The translations under genes and the position numbers were made by a program. This document shows, piece after piece, positions 34,505 to 48,700 of a DNA stretch of 64,000 nt. How positions within the stretch are numbered: the stretch's first letter is position 1; each line of letters opens with the position of its first letter. The DNA comes from Siphonodentalium dalli (Eukaryota > Mollusca > Scaphopoda > Gadilida > Siphonodentaliidae), in NCBI GenBank assembly GCA_032622095.1, contig CP136062.1:199711887-199775886 (forward strand), given 5' to 3'. The notes beneath the pieces are model-generated. The model saw nothing but the letters and a program-made list of their open reading frames with translations. It ran no database searches and was not told the origin of the DNA.

Positions 34505-37500
34505 CTGTCAATTAAGAATAATATCATTTTGAAACACAGTTATGGAAGGGGTAAGAATATATATTTAGTTTTAAGAAAAATAGATTCTAATTCAAGAAAA
34601 TTTAATTTTAAAAACAAAATTTTCTTTATTTTTCCGTTATTCACTGCTTACATGATGTGGGTTGTCTGAACTCTCTACCAAAGACATGGCTCATTTGAAC
34701 CACCAAATTATGTCTAGGTAATGGAGCTGTCCACAGCTGTCAATCAACTAATTATTAGCAGATATATTCTACCAATCAGTGACTGAGCTGGTCGTTTTCT
34801 GCATTGAAAATTCTGATGTCATCATTGTTCACGCTCATCCTTGTTATAAATACTCATTATTCACCTATGAATGCCATCTTAATTATACATATAAAGGTAT
34901 ATAACAGGGGTGACAGAAAGACGGCCTGTATTGGCCATGTCACCCCTGCACATGCAAATTTTTATACATATATGTACCACAGATGCATTGTATAAATGTG
35001 CAAATAAACATTCAAACATTCACCCTAATCAGGATATCAGTGCATGCATTCAGTGTTAAATCGGCCATGTTCAAACAATATTTTTGTTGTCAAATTATAA
35101 TATTCTGAACTTACGATTTTTTTACTGACGTTGGTAATTTATCCATGACAATAACAGTGTCGTTAATTTTGATGACATTAGTTAATTTGGATACATTTAA
35201 AGAAGAAAACAGGTTAAGTTTTTTTGAGTGTGTAAACCAACATAAGTACATGCTATAAAACCATTTAATTTATTTGAGCAGACGAGTGTCTCCTAGCAAA
35301 AGCTATACCCCGCCCCCTAAGACTGGCTGTGGAATCATCCATTGGAAGGATCTCAAAACATACAAACACCAGCCCTGTTAACTAGCAAAAAATTGCCCAG
35401 GCCAGTTATATGCTCTATACATACAAGTATAATTTCTGATCACTAATATTGGTTCTGGCTTTAATACAATGGCTGATTATCATTGTTATCTCAGTGGTCC
35501 GTGGCATTCAACAAGGAATTTGTTTCTGTCTGCAGTGCGAAACTAAGATAATGTCTGCAGAAATTTGTTTCAATTTTGCACAAAACATTGACAGGTTCTG
35601 AGATTTGCCTCGGCCAACAAATAGCAACAAAATTTCTTTTTGCCTAGGATTTGCCTCAGCTCAGCCAATAGCCGACCCTAATTAACCCTTTACCCAACAG
35701 AAGGGCCCTGTGCCAATGTATTCTCTTATATATGCGAGTCGACCATAGGTCGCCTCGCATATATAAGAGAATGCATTGGCTTAACACATTACAAATTATA
35801 AAATTGTTAAAGAATGTAAGAAAAAATGGTAAAAAGTGTTTTTTAGGCCAATGCATTCTCTTATATATGCGAGGCGACCTATGGTCGACTCGCATATATA
35901 AGAGAATGCATTGGCACAGGGTATAACTGTAACTATCACAATGTGGTCAAGGAGCCGGTTCCAATGATATCCATATTTGTATGGTTTTATTGAGACAGAC
36001 CCAAGATATTTTAGGCTGTTGAAGCTTTATTTGGCCGGTTTTGGCCGGTTTGTTGGGTAAAGGGTTAACAGGACTGCAAACACAGAATATTTCCGACCAA
36101 CCTCATTCTGAAATATGGCACCAATGGCAAGAATATACCTTCTGTCTAAAATTTACCATGCCAACCATCAAATATGCCAAGAAGAAAAGGGTATCCTTTA
36201 TTATCTCCAAAGTGGTAATTTATATGACTTATTTCCTAGGCTTATAAGGTCTCTGTATGATCATTTAACATAGGTATGGATCAGGGCCCTGTACTATAAA
36301 ACTTCTATACATGTAAATTATAAAACGGTGGAAATGAATGTCAGTGGTTTATACCCCTAGGTCGCTTCTATTAATATTGTGCGAAGATAAAGTATTACAA
36401 ATAATAATCCCATCCTAAGAAAGCACATACGATGTGTAGCATTGCAGATTATAGAACTCAAAATGTAACCATCTTGTAAATTACATGTGTAGAAGTTTAA
36501 TAGTATTGGCAGGCCTGTCATTATGAGATGAGCTATCAATGCCCCTGCCTAAACTTAAATTTGCGGGAATAGGTAAATGCCCTCCTCGCAACAATTGAAA
36601 GGGTGATAAATTTGTATCACTCAGTCAAACGCTGTTCTGCATGCTTCCATTCAAGTGTATGCAATTGTTGACAACTAACTGGATACAGACTATATTTAAC
36701 TAGAGATGGGCTGTCCCAGGTAGTATACCCCCCACCCCCCCCCCCCCCCCCCCCCCCAAGTCGAAAAAGGGGGATAACTTCACAAAAATAAGTTGGACAT
36801 ACCTCATAATCACAGGTGCACAGGTTCCCGTGGTACTAAAAATCTGTGCCAAGTTTTAGAAAAAATTGACAAAAAAATGTAGGAATGTAAGCTCGGACAG
36901 GTATATCCCATAATTGAACATTTTCTAGTCGAAAAAGGGGGATAACTCCACACAAAAAAGTTGGACAGACCTCATAATCGCAGGTGCACAGGTTCCCATG
37001 GTACTAAAAATCTGTGCCAAGTTAACATGTGGAATCCATTTATATTCCAATTCAATAATAAAAAGAATCTTGTGTCAACACGGGAGCTCACGGCTCTGCA
37101 ACAGACATTTACTGGGATAATAAGGAAAATTATCTGCAAACCTGGCACAGTACCTATTAAGGGATATAATAAAATCGCTCTCCTTGGGTCATTTTTAAGG
37201 TGGACCATTATGGACATATGGACATAGCCTCCAACCTAAGACTAACAAACCCAATAAACAATTAGCATCAGGAGGCTCAACATTTCAACCAATCAGCATT
37301 GAGTATACCCACCAACCAATCAGAACACAGCATGCCCAGTCAAAGGGTATATAAGCGAGACCCAAATCACAATTCATTCTACCACAAACTGTCTCTGAAG
37401 AAGTCTAATCCAGACGAAATTGATAAGACAATAGGGAAAACATAGTAACAGAGGGTTTTCCCCCTGGGAAAGTATAACTTTCCGATTCTGCTTACTAGAT

Positions 37501-40500
37501 AAATGTTTAGGCTTCAGATAGCATCTGCCTTTAATATCGGATGCCTGACAATTTTATGTTGTGTTAACTCACCTTGATTGCTGATAGATAAGCCAGCCAA
37601 ATTGCTGAGAATGTCATCTGATTGCTCATCCTGTATTATATCATTCAGTTCCTTCTCAAACTCGCTGTCATCATATCCAGCTATAGTAGAGTTGGCATCA
37701 GAAATGGTCTGATTTATGTCAGCATGCTCATCAAGAACCTAGACGAGAAAAAGAGATTTGTGTTTATAAGGGACATAAGGCATTCACTCACAGTAGGTAA
37801 ATATACAAAAAATACAATATTTTCTAAATAAGTAAAATATATATCTCCTAGAAGTATCTTGCCAACTGAACTATATGGTATATCCTATTCTAAGTAGAAA
37901 GAGTTAACAGAACTCACTACCCTGCAGTTGTCGGAAACCACAAGAAGAGGCACATGTGCTAAGACTCCCTATTAATGGGGAAAATAATAAAACACTGGAC
38001 TCAGACTACTGGCTGAAACGTATGAAATGTCCATACTGATATGAGAACACTCCTGGGCCAGTGTTGTGAAGACTTCTTTGTTCACCAAGAAGACCCTATC
38101 ATGTGTGAAACCAATTTTGTGGACATTGTCCAAAGCCTAATACTGTGGATGTAGCGAGAGCTCGTCCTGATCCCAAGCTCCATCTGTCCATACTGGCGAT
38201 GGGCTGTTATGAGAAGCAGAGTTCCGAGAATGCCACTGACTGAGTCGGGGAACAACGTCTTTTTCATGAGGATCATTGAGAAATCATTGGCTGCTGTTTC
38301 CTTGACCTGAAGGCAGCCAGGAACTGAGATCCCTACGCCATGGAGTGTGGAGGAGGCAAATATACGAGAAGCATGCTCGGTTATTGTGGCAACAGCCCCA
38401 AACCGAGCAGGGACAGAGGGACATGTAGGAAGCGAAATACAGAGGATAAGGCACACCAAGCCCCCAGCCATTCTTGCTCTTCTGGCTGACCCTGGTCAGG
38501 TCGATGGTTCAAGGTATCCCTTTTCAACTCAGGTGTTTTACTTAAAATGGGATATACCATATAGTTCAATGGGCAAGATATCTTAGATGGAGATATAAAA
38601 GTCTATAAAAACATCACAGAAAAACATGGAGATATTGTTTGCTATTGTATTCATTATTGATAGTTCTCCAATAACGACATTTCATGTGGTGAAACCATTG
38701 TTATGTAAACAAAACTATTAAAGTGAATTTGTCAACAAACATTGCCAAACGTGTAGCTAGTTAAAATATTTTAGAATGAATATTATTATGATTTTCAGAA
38801 TATTTTTCAATGCTTAGACATTTTCCAATGTTTACTGTCAAGTTTTAATTAAACATTGGTATCTCAGTGAACTAATTGGACTTTTATCAGTAATTCCACT
38901 GTAACAGTAATGTTTACATAACAATGTTTTGATATGCGAAATCTTATTGTCTCATTATCAAAGAATTAATCAAATTAATGAAGTCAAATATACATAACAA
39001 TGTTTTGATATGCGAAATCTTATTGTCTCATTATCAAAGAATTAATCAAATTAATTAAGTCAAATGTACAAAACAATATTATTGCCTAATCTGAAGTTTT
39101 CAGAGACCATGAAGCAACTTTTTTGCTCTGCATGCACAGATAATGGCAGGGGTGCAGAGGTTACACCACCCATGGCTACAATGTTAACAAGAGCTTGCAC
39201 GAGCGGTGCTGGCATACCAGATCCAAACCAAATTTCATTCAGATCCAGACGGAGAGAAAAACAGCTTGATAGTGGGGGGTACAATTAACCCTTTACCCAA
39301 CAAACCGGCCAAAACCGGCCAAATAAAGCTTCAACAGCCTAAAATATCTTCGGTCTGTCTCAATAGAACCATACAGATATGGATATCATTGGAACCGGCT
39401 CCTTGACCACATTGTGATAGTTACAGTTATGCCCTGTGCCAATGCATTCTCTTATATATGCGAGTCAACCATAGGTCGCCTCGCATATATAAGAGAATGC
39501 ATTGGCCTAAAAAAATATTTTTTAAACACTTTTTACCATTTTTTCTTACATTCTTTAACAATTTTATAATTTTTAATGTGTTAAGCCAATGCATTCTCTT
39601 ATATATGTGAGGCGACCTATGGTCGACTCGCATATATAAGAGAATGCATTGGCACAGGGCCGTTCTGTTGGGTAAAGGGTTAACCCTGATAGCTATTTAC
39701 CTGATTCACATTGATTCAATTGTAGGGATGCACACCTTATAAATACAAGAACCAATCGCCCTACAACTGTTTCTTAAACTTATTACAGTAATGCCCTAAA
39801 TAATCGACTCCTTAACCACAGCAGAATGATGGGTAACTTTTCAGGATTTAGTCGGAAATATGGCTTGTTGCCATTCATCGGAATGCTCTCAGTGAAAGCA
39901 CAACTACATTTAGTCGGAATTCAGTCAGTGAGAGCTTTCCGATGAAAGCCATTCATCCGACTAAATCCTGAAAAATTACCCATAATTCTGCTGTGGTTAA
40001 GGAGTTGATTATTTAGGCCATTACTGTAGGTCCGTACAAATATAACTTTAGAGTGTTTCTCTGACTATCTTCGGATATATTATCTGAATATTTCTTCAAA
40101 GGAAGAATGGACCATAAAGTGAATATTGCTGAAATTATTAACCCATACCTCCTGTAAGTTGTCCAATGTGGATTCAACTCTATCCATATTAAGGTCCTTC
40201 TGTGTCTGCTTCAGGGCAGCAGTACTTGCCTCGTATGCTTTTAGAACCTGCCAAAATTAGTCAAAAGTATAAAACTTCTTACTTCTCTGATGACATACAT
40301 GTACCAGTCCTCATATTGTGGATTAACCCTTTACCCAACAAAACGCCCCTGTGCCAATGCATTCTCTTATATATGCGAGTCGTCCATAGGTCGCCTCGCA
40401 TATAAAAGACAATGCATTGGCCTAACACTTTTTACCATTTTTCTTACATTCTTTAACAATTTTGTAATTTTTTCTTACATTTTTTAACAATTTTTATAAT

Positions 40501-42735
40501 ATTTTTCTACATTCTTTGACAATATTATCATTTTTAATATGTTAAGCCAATGCATTCTCTTATATATGCGAGGCGACCTATGGTCGACTCGCATATATAA
40601 GAGAATGCATTGGCACAGGGCCGTTCTGTTGGGTAAAGGATTAATGAATCTTCCAGTAAGGATGCTAATAAGTGATATCATACTTGAATGGAAATATCAG
40701 TTTGGTAACTTTGGTTGCATGTACAACGAAGAAATTAAAGTAATGTGAAACACTCTATTGTGGACCCCAGTGAGGTATTTCAATAAATTTTGTATCAAAA
40801 TTACCAACACACAATGCCATTCTTACATATAACTTAAAGACATATTATGTACTTTTTCAGGTGCATGGAACTTCCAAGTTTGTACTCGTGCGCTATGTCA
40901 ACTGGAGGAATGTAGCATTCTATTAACATCGCCAAAATCTCAAACAAATCGACCGTACAACTGCATAGAAAACATCATCTGAACTACGCTCAATTGTAAA
41001 TATTTAATTCTCGATTCAGGACGCATCTATCGGCGATAAACTAACGAAAAGGATTTCGCCATCGTGAGTCACTGCAATTAATTAATATATAAGAATGAAG
41101 GTGTGTGTGTCAATTTTGATATACTATTCATAAAATTAACTACTTTAATCAAGATTATTCTCCATTTCTATTTGATCACCCTAACAGAGTGTTCCACATC
41201 ACTTTAAATAAATTCTCGTCTGTGTATTGGTGATTTTATTAGTTCAGATGTTGTGTTTTCAAAATTGCACAGCCAATGTTGTTGAATATTTTGACAGTAA
41301 TAGTTTAAAGACATATTATGGACTTGTTCGGGTGCGTGAAACCGATAAGTTAGTACCCATGCACTTTGCCAACCTGGGGAATGTAGCATCCTACTAACAT
41401 TGCTGAAAATTTCAAAGAAATCGACAATACCATTCCATAGAAATCATCATCTGAACCGCACTCATTTCTAAATATTTACATCTGGATTCGGGACGCAACT
41501 ATCGGCGATAAAAAAACACAAATGATTTCGCAATTGAGAGTGATTGCATTTAATTAATATATCAGAATTACGGTGTGCATGTTGTAAATTTGGATTAATA
41601 TTCCTAAAAATAACTACTTTGTGTAAGATTATTCTCCATTTCTATATGACCACTCTACCAGACTGTTTCATATCACTTTAATTATGCATTCTTCAGATGG
41701 GTGTAGTGGCTGAGTAGCAACATAATAGATTGATGTAATGAAATAAGCGCATTATCAAGTCTTGAAATAGTGTCTGACATTTGCAGAATAAGGTCCCCAG
41801 AGGGTGAATTTAGTTACGCTATCCCGCACAGTAGGCTAGCATCACCAAATTCACCCTCTGTCGACCTCATTCTGCTTATGCCTCTTCTTCTGGGAAGTAT
41901 CCATAGTCTCAAATTAACATTATTTTAGTTACATTTTCCCTTCTGTTCAGTTTCTATATTGCAGAATATAAAATGTACTAATGAGGTGACTAATAGGTGA
42001 ACATCACCAATTTCAAGTGGAGAACTTCAATCTGATCCTAGGTCTCCCATAGCAGTTGAGGCCTAAGCAGAAGTAAGTTTTAGTTGCAAATTGCCGATCA
42101 ATTCGGCACAGGAGGTGTCCTTTTTATTCCTCTCAGCTAAATTGTTGGCTATTTTCGTATGCATAAAATTCGAATACAGTGTGACCTTTATGCAAATAAA
42201 CGATTAAAAAATAGTCTTTTTATGGGAAAATGGTTTGGTGCATGCATATTTTATGCAAATATCCGAATTATGCATTTAAACGATATGCAATTTACTGAAA
42301 TTGACTGTACTTATATATGGACCTCATATGCCATCCAGCATATCTTGCTAGTCTATTCCAAATATAGTAAAAAATAAAGAGTGGTTGTCTCACTTCTGTA
42401 TGATAATTTACAAGAGCTGAAAAATTACAATGTCTTTGGCAGTTTTTTGCAAAGTATATAAATCCCGTAGATCGATATCTTGTGTATTATCAACTTAGTT
42501 TGTTGTCCTCGCAAACTGCGTAGACATAATTTGGAAGTTCAAATGAACCATGTCTGGAAACTCTTACGCATTATCAAGCACGATACAGTAATGCCCTAAT
42601 TAATCAACTCCTTAACCACAGCAGAATTCAGGGACCAGCCGAGAGGGCGACGTGGGCGAAGAAGTCGCCCTATCGCCGTCCACTTCGCCTTATTTTTGCA
42701 GTCGGGCGAAGTTTAAGTCGCCCTCCAATTTTGAG

Positions 42736-42766
<31 letters not shown>

Positions 42767-45700
42767 TTTTTTTAATTTTTCAATTTTGAGAAGTCGCCTA
42801 ACAAAAATGGCTAAGTTACTAGCAAACACTGTCTGCAGTAGTATCTCAGTGGTGTCCGTTTGAAGTACCAACACCTCTAACATCAATCACAACGCACCAC
42901 TCACATATGATCATTGGCACGCGGCGTATTATATGAAACACGTGGCTTCAATTTAAACACCCATTTTGAGCCCCAGTCATTCTTTATTAATACGTCGATA
43001 ATACGTATTTTCTACTTTATAATGTTCATCAACAGTATAGCACGTGGTTTTAAACACGCATCGATTATATGAAACACGTGGCTTCAATTTAAACACCCAT
43101 TTTGAGCCCCAGTCATTACGTCGATAAAACGTATTTTTCTACAATCTGTTTATCAACAATATAGCACGTGGTTTTAAAACACCCACGATGAGCCCCACGC
43201 ATTCTTTATCACAGTGTCGTGACGACATGAAAACAAACGAGCATATTTCCCCCCGTTGGAACCTCCTAATCTCTTGCCACAATGTCTCATTGTCTGTATC
43301 TGCTTTGTGCACTTGCTTTGTTATTTTAGCGGATTAATGACGGTGAATTCTTTTGATAACTTTATGACTTCAGACAATAAATTGCCCTAATTAAACCACA
43401 CCTTGCAATAAAAATTACAACTCACACCTCTCACAATGTGTCAATTCATCACTCCATCTATGGAGTTTGGTTAAAGAAATTTTAAAACAAATTCTTTGTG
43501 AAGCATATTAAAATTTCAAACGGGATTACTAACAGAGCGCAGTAAAAGTGTTCATGATTTCGTTTCGTTTCGGTTTGATAAATATTGTTGGCATTTTTTA
43601 AAACCCGAAAAATATGAAATAAAATCCTGTCATTCTCCGGAATTTCTCCCACAATTACGATATAAAATGCTGCTATCCTCTCACAATTATGTTTGGGTAT
43701 TATTAATAGTTATTAGGGTCATGAAGTGAACATAATGACTCCATATTTCAACCATTGTTTCATAAGTTTAATTGACACATTTCATCTCTCCTATTTTCGT
43801 TCTATAGGCTATAGCGACTCCTGTCGTAGTAATGATCAATTTAAATTTTGTAGACTCACTTCGCCCTATAGAACGGCCACTTCGCCTTATTTTTATAGTA
43901 GGGCGAAGTCATTTCGCCCTGAAAATCGGGTCTAGGCTGGTCCCTGGCAGAATTATAGGTAATTTTTCAGGAAAATTACCCATAATTCTGCTGTAGTTCA
44001 GGGACCAGCCTAGACCCGATTTTCAGGGCGAAATGACTTCGCCCTACTATAAAAATAAGGCGAAGTGGCCGTTCTATAGGGCGAAGTGAGTCTACAAAAT
44101 TTAAATTGATCAGTACTACGACAGGAGTCGCTATAGAACGAAAATAGGAGAGATGAAATATGTCAATTAAACTTATGAAACAATGGTTGAAATATGGAGT
44201 CATTATGTTCACTTCATGACCATAATAACTATTAATAATACCCAAACATAATTGTGAGAGGATAGCAGCATTTTATATCGTAATTGTGGGAGAATGACAG
44301 GATTTTATTTCATATTTTTCAGGTTTTTAAAAATGCCAACAATATTTATCAAACCGAAACGAAACGAAATCATGAACACTTTTACTGCGCTCTGTTAGTA
44401 ATCCCGTTTGAAATTTTAATATGCTTCACAAAGAATTTGTTTTAAAATTTCTTTAACCAAACTCCATAGATGGAGTGATGAATTGACACATTGTGAGAGG
44501 TGTGAGTTGTCATTTTCATTGCAAGGTGTGGTAATCACGGTAATCTAAAAATAACAACAACCAGATTAACACTTGAGGCCTGACGATGTTTTCACAGCTG
44601 CCAGTAATCAGACTCCGTTGTCAACATGCTTCCAGATTGGAGCAATACAGGTGTTAATTGTTTTATAACACCCTGATACACCCTGATAGTGGAGTATTGT
44701 GTGCAATCACAGTTGACAGTTGTAAATTATCATAAATTATTTAGGACATTTTGCCGATTTTCGTCAGTGAACTTTGGAATTTTCAGGGCGACTTGAACTT
44801 CGCCCGACTGCAAAAATAAGGCGAAGCGGACGCGCTAGGGCGAAGAAGTCGCCCACGTCGCCCTCTCGGCTGGTCCCTGCTGTGGTTAAGGAGTCGATTA
44901 ATTTGGGCATTACTGTATACTGACAAGATAAAAACCACTGAATCGATAAATATTTTGTAACCTTGTTATCTCCTCATAATGATAAATCGATAAGGAAAAA
45001 TAAAAAAAATTAACTCTTTCATGACGGGATCTGTGCTGGTGCAGCATTAAAGTTCCTGTGCCAGTCCATTCTCTTATATATGCGAGTCTCCCATAAGGAG
45101 CCTTGCATATTTAAGAGAATGCACTGGCTTACAAGGTCAAGGCAAATATTGTTAGGCCAATGTATTCTCTTGTATAAGCGAGGCTCCTTATGGGAGACTC
45201 ACATATATAAGAGAATGCATTGGCACAGGGATTTCGCAAAAATTCAGGAAATTCCATTCATGGAAGAGTTAAACCTACCATATCATTTGTGTATGTATCT
45301 TTTATTTTGTGAAGCAGTTCCGAGATATTGAGAGATGATTGCTGCTTTTTATCCAGACTTCTCTCAATCAGTTTCTTTTTCTTCATCAATTTGAGAGCCT
45401 GAAACAGAAGCATCACGTAATGTTAAATCGCAATATATTCTATAGACAATCATGTTGCCTCCCGCATACTAGTAGTACATTGACATAACTGCACATGCTT
45501 GTGAATGTGGGGATAGTTACTAGTATCACACGAGTTTGTTGTGGCACAATATTACAATGAGAACCGTCAGGCAGCATAACAAACAATTGTGATAAATTTC
45601 ACCTCCTTCACACGACAGAGTGGACCTGTGTATATTACACACCAGCAGTCAATATTCTTTAGTATAAAACAATTGTTTCTGTTTGGCTTCCAGGCTAGTT

Positions 45701-48700
45701 AAAGGTACTCAATCCGATTCGATGGTCCCCATATCATCAGATTCCAACAACAACATTTTTTTAAATGCCACTTCAGTTATCAGAATTGAATAATTGCCCA
45801 AAAATAATGCAGTCAACTATAGTATAAAATTGCCCAAAACCTGTTGTTTATCAACAATTTGTTCAACGAAATTTTGCCGGTTTGTCAAATATCTGACACA
45901 AAAAAGCCACTTTATTTTAGAGTTATCCATCTTCATCTGCAATTTGGTATGAGACTGTCTTCTCGTCAACTTTTACTGGGCCACTAAATATTATTGGTGG
46001 TGAAAAATAATAGAATTTAAAAATTGATATCTGATCACTCTGAGATTTGATGGGTTGGTTCCCCGACTCAAATCAAATATTTTTTACCCCTGAAGCCATG
46101 GAAATAATAATTTGCGAGTGTTTATTCAGATTATGCATCTTTAATAATCTACTCATTACAGTACGAGTTTGAATTATTCTTGTAGTACTGGTTGGGTTTT
46201 CGGATATCAGGATTGCTCTAGTGCATTTAGGTAAAATTGCCTTCCAGGCCAGGCTGAAGAAAAGTAATCAACTGAAAGATAGCAGTAGGAGTGCAATAAC
46301 TGTATTTCTTAAATGTGTCTATGATAGAACTGTTGTTGAGGAACATTTTTCAAGGGGTTTTCAAATTTGTGGTTTTGGCCACCATGAAAATATATATATG
46401 TTCTGTTCTCATATAACTAACAGATTTATTGACAAGGATGTATTTCCCTGTAGCTAATGTCTATTTTGAATGAAGTTTAAAGCAACAAATATTTTGACAT
46501 TATTACATCAAAACAAGCCTACAATAAGCCTTGAAATAGTGTGTCTGTCATTTGCAGAATGAGGTTCCCAGAGGGTGAATTTAGTGAGGGTGAATTTAGT
46601 GATGCTACCCCGCATAGCGGGCTAGCATCACCAAATTCACCCTATGGGAACCTCATTCTGCTGAGGTGTAAGCAGAATGAGGTCCCCAGAGGGTGAATTT
46701 GGTGATGCTAGCCCGCTATGCGGGGTAGCATCACTAAATTCATCCTCTGGGGACCTCATTCTGCAAATGACAGACACACTAATTCAAGGCTTGAGCCTAC
46801 AAGAACAATACCTCTCGCTTATCTCCTTTCTTTAGCACTTCCAAAGCTGATCGCTTCAACCTGCAAGAATATAGAAAGAACAAAATATCAAAGAATGAGA
46901 GAAACAAGGAGATCTAATAGAAATTAATAAGATCTTGGCAGTGAAATATGACATAACTGTGGAAGAATCAATTGGGTCATGCAAAAGGTCTGAATAAACA
47001 ACATATGTTAGAGGCCAACAACTGTAGTTAGAGAAAGTAGCATTCTTCAGAGGCATTCATAAATATATTTTCAACAAATAAATCAGTTATAGATAATATA
47101 TCCTGTCCGATTTAACACCCCTAAATTACTATTTCTTCTGCTTCTGGGGTGAAAAAACTATTTGATTTGAGATGAGAAACCAACCTTCCAAGCCCAGAGC
47201 TATTATTATTTGAAATCTATTTTTTATCTACACCTCAAATTGTTGTCAGCCTAGCAAAAATTCCATTAGAAATATGTACGGACATTCGTGGACACTGTAA
47301 TGAGATTTGGGGAGTCGTGTTTAGCAGTGATCAGAAATTATTCTCAGAATAAAAGACGACAAAATTTATAGGTAGAAACAAAATTTACATTATCTTGTGA
47401 TACACATGTAATTTGGGATGTGGTATACTTATTTCCTACTCAGTAATCATGTTTTATGCATGAACATAGACAAGTTATAATACCATGCTGAACACATGAG
47501 AAAGAAGATGTTTGTTTACCTTTTTTATGACACCTTTTTGGGATTTCCAGTTAGAACCAGGCATCCCCATATATAGTAGAACTTGAGGTGTAGAAATCAA
47601 ACATTGTTCACCCCGAAGCCAAATTAGTAATTTGGAGGCTAAGGTAAGGCTAATGCTTAAGATATATCTCGGTATATGTGAAATGATTACATTCAATGGC
47701 AAAGATTTTCTTAAATTTACTTGCAGTTTAAGGTCGTTGAAAGCAGGATTGGCGTTGCCATTTGCCAATGTAAAAAAATATATATTTGGCTGTTTGGCAA
47801 AATCAAACTTCATTGGCAAACATTTTGGCAAGTGGGCTTTTAATTCTGTGATATGAACGATCTAGTTAGAATACATCTTCAAAGGTGGATTATCCAATAC
47901 ATGTGCATGAATTAAATAGACGGACAGAAATTACCAACCAGATCTCGAACAAGCATTCAAAAGTCGCTAACAGATTGACACAATTGACAAAACAGACATT
48001 CAAAGATGCATGGACAGTTTATGACCTGTTGTTAAAATATGTCAGTCAGAAAAAGCAATGTTTTGTAAAGATTTCTTGAGGATGGGATAAGTCTCTCAAG
48101 AAAGATTACCAGTACTTCACGAAACAGCAAAAAATTATTATAAAACTGTTTTTACATTTAATTCTCTTTGTCTGTTTGGGTCATGCACACAGCCATTGTA
48201 AAAATCCATATTAAAGATGGCATTGTATTCCATGTATTAAAGATGGTCGGTGTTTTATGACAAGCGAGTATAAGACAATAGGTTAATCAGCCAAATGTGA
48301 TTGATTATTTTTTGCTCCGTCAGCAACAACATTACAGTCGAAATAGTATGTACGCTTTAATGACAGATACTTCCATTAAATTTCATAACTGTGTAGCAAT
48401 GTCGAAAGCATTTATTTTTTGTATATATGCAGATACATTTTATTTTCAGGCATAAAGTTGGGCATCATATAATACAGATGAAAATTTTAGAATTTGTCCC
48501 CAGTTAGACCCTCATTTCAATTTGGCAATTACTTTTGGATGAGAAAATTTTAGTCCAGCACCAACTCCGGTTGACATTTCATGTAACAAACAAACAGTCG
48601 AAGTTACTACTAAACTGAGTAAAATTTAAACTGATAAATTTATCAAATTAGTGCTGTCACAATTAATAAGCAAGATACGGATGCAACATTGGCTAGTGTA

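Larger units (their letters stand above)
42586..44915. mobile_element. MITE A split by two inverted hAT-like insertions
   Basis: TA flanks at 42,584 and 44,916. The two outer parts are the arms of a MITE A (CAGTAATGCCCTAATTAATC ... CATTACTG). Its middle remains at 43,947-43,998 (ATAGGTAATTTTTCAG, AATTACCCATAATTCTG). The inserted hAT-like elements are listed separately. Without them the MITE would be about 115 bp. Confidence 0.85.
46033..47190. repeat. inverted repeat pair around a CHMP7 exon
   Basis: GGTTGGTTCCCCGACTCAAA (46,053) followed by TCAAATATTTTTTACCCC faces GGGGTGAAAAAACTATTTGA (47,147) followed by TTTGAGATGAGAAACCAACC. The arms are diverged. The pair encloses element S (compact form) and the exon at 46,812. 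Confidence 0.5.

Noticed and set aside
38082-38471. 129-codon gene on the minus strand within a CHMP7 intron
   Set aside because: A long frame is also open on the other strand and no known motif is visible; GC-rich sequence with few stops by chance, or a decayed element.
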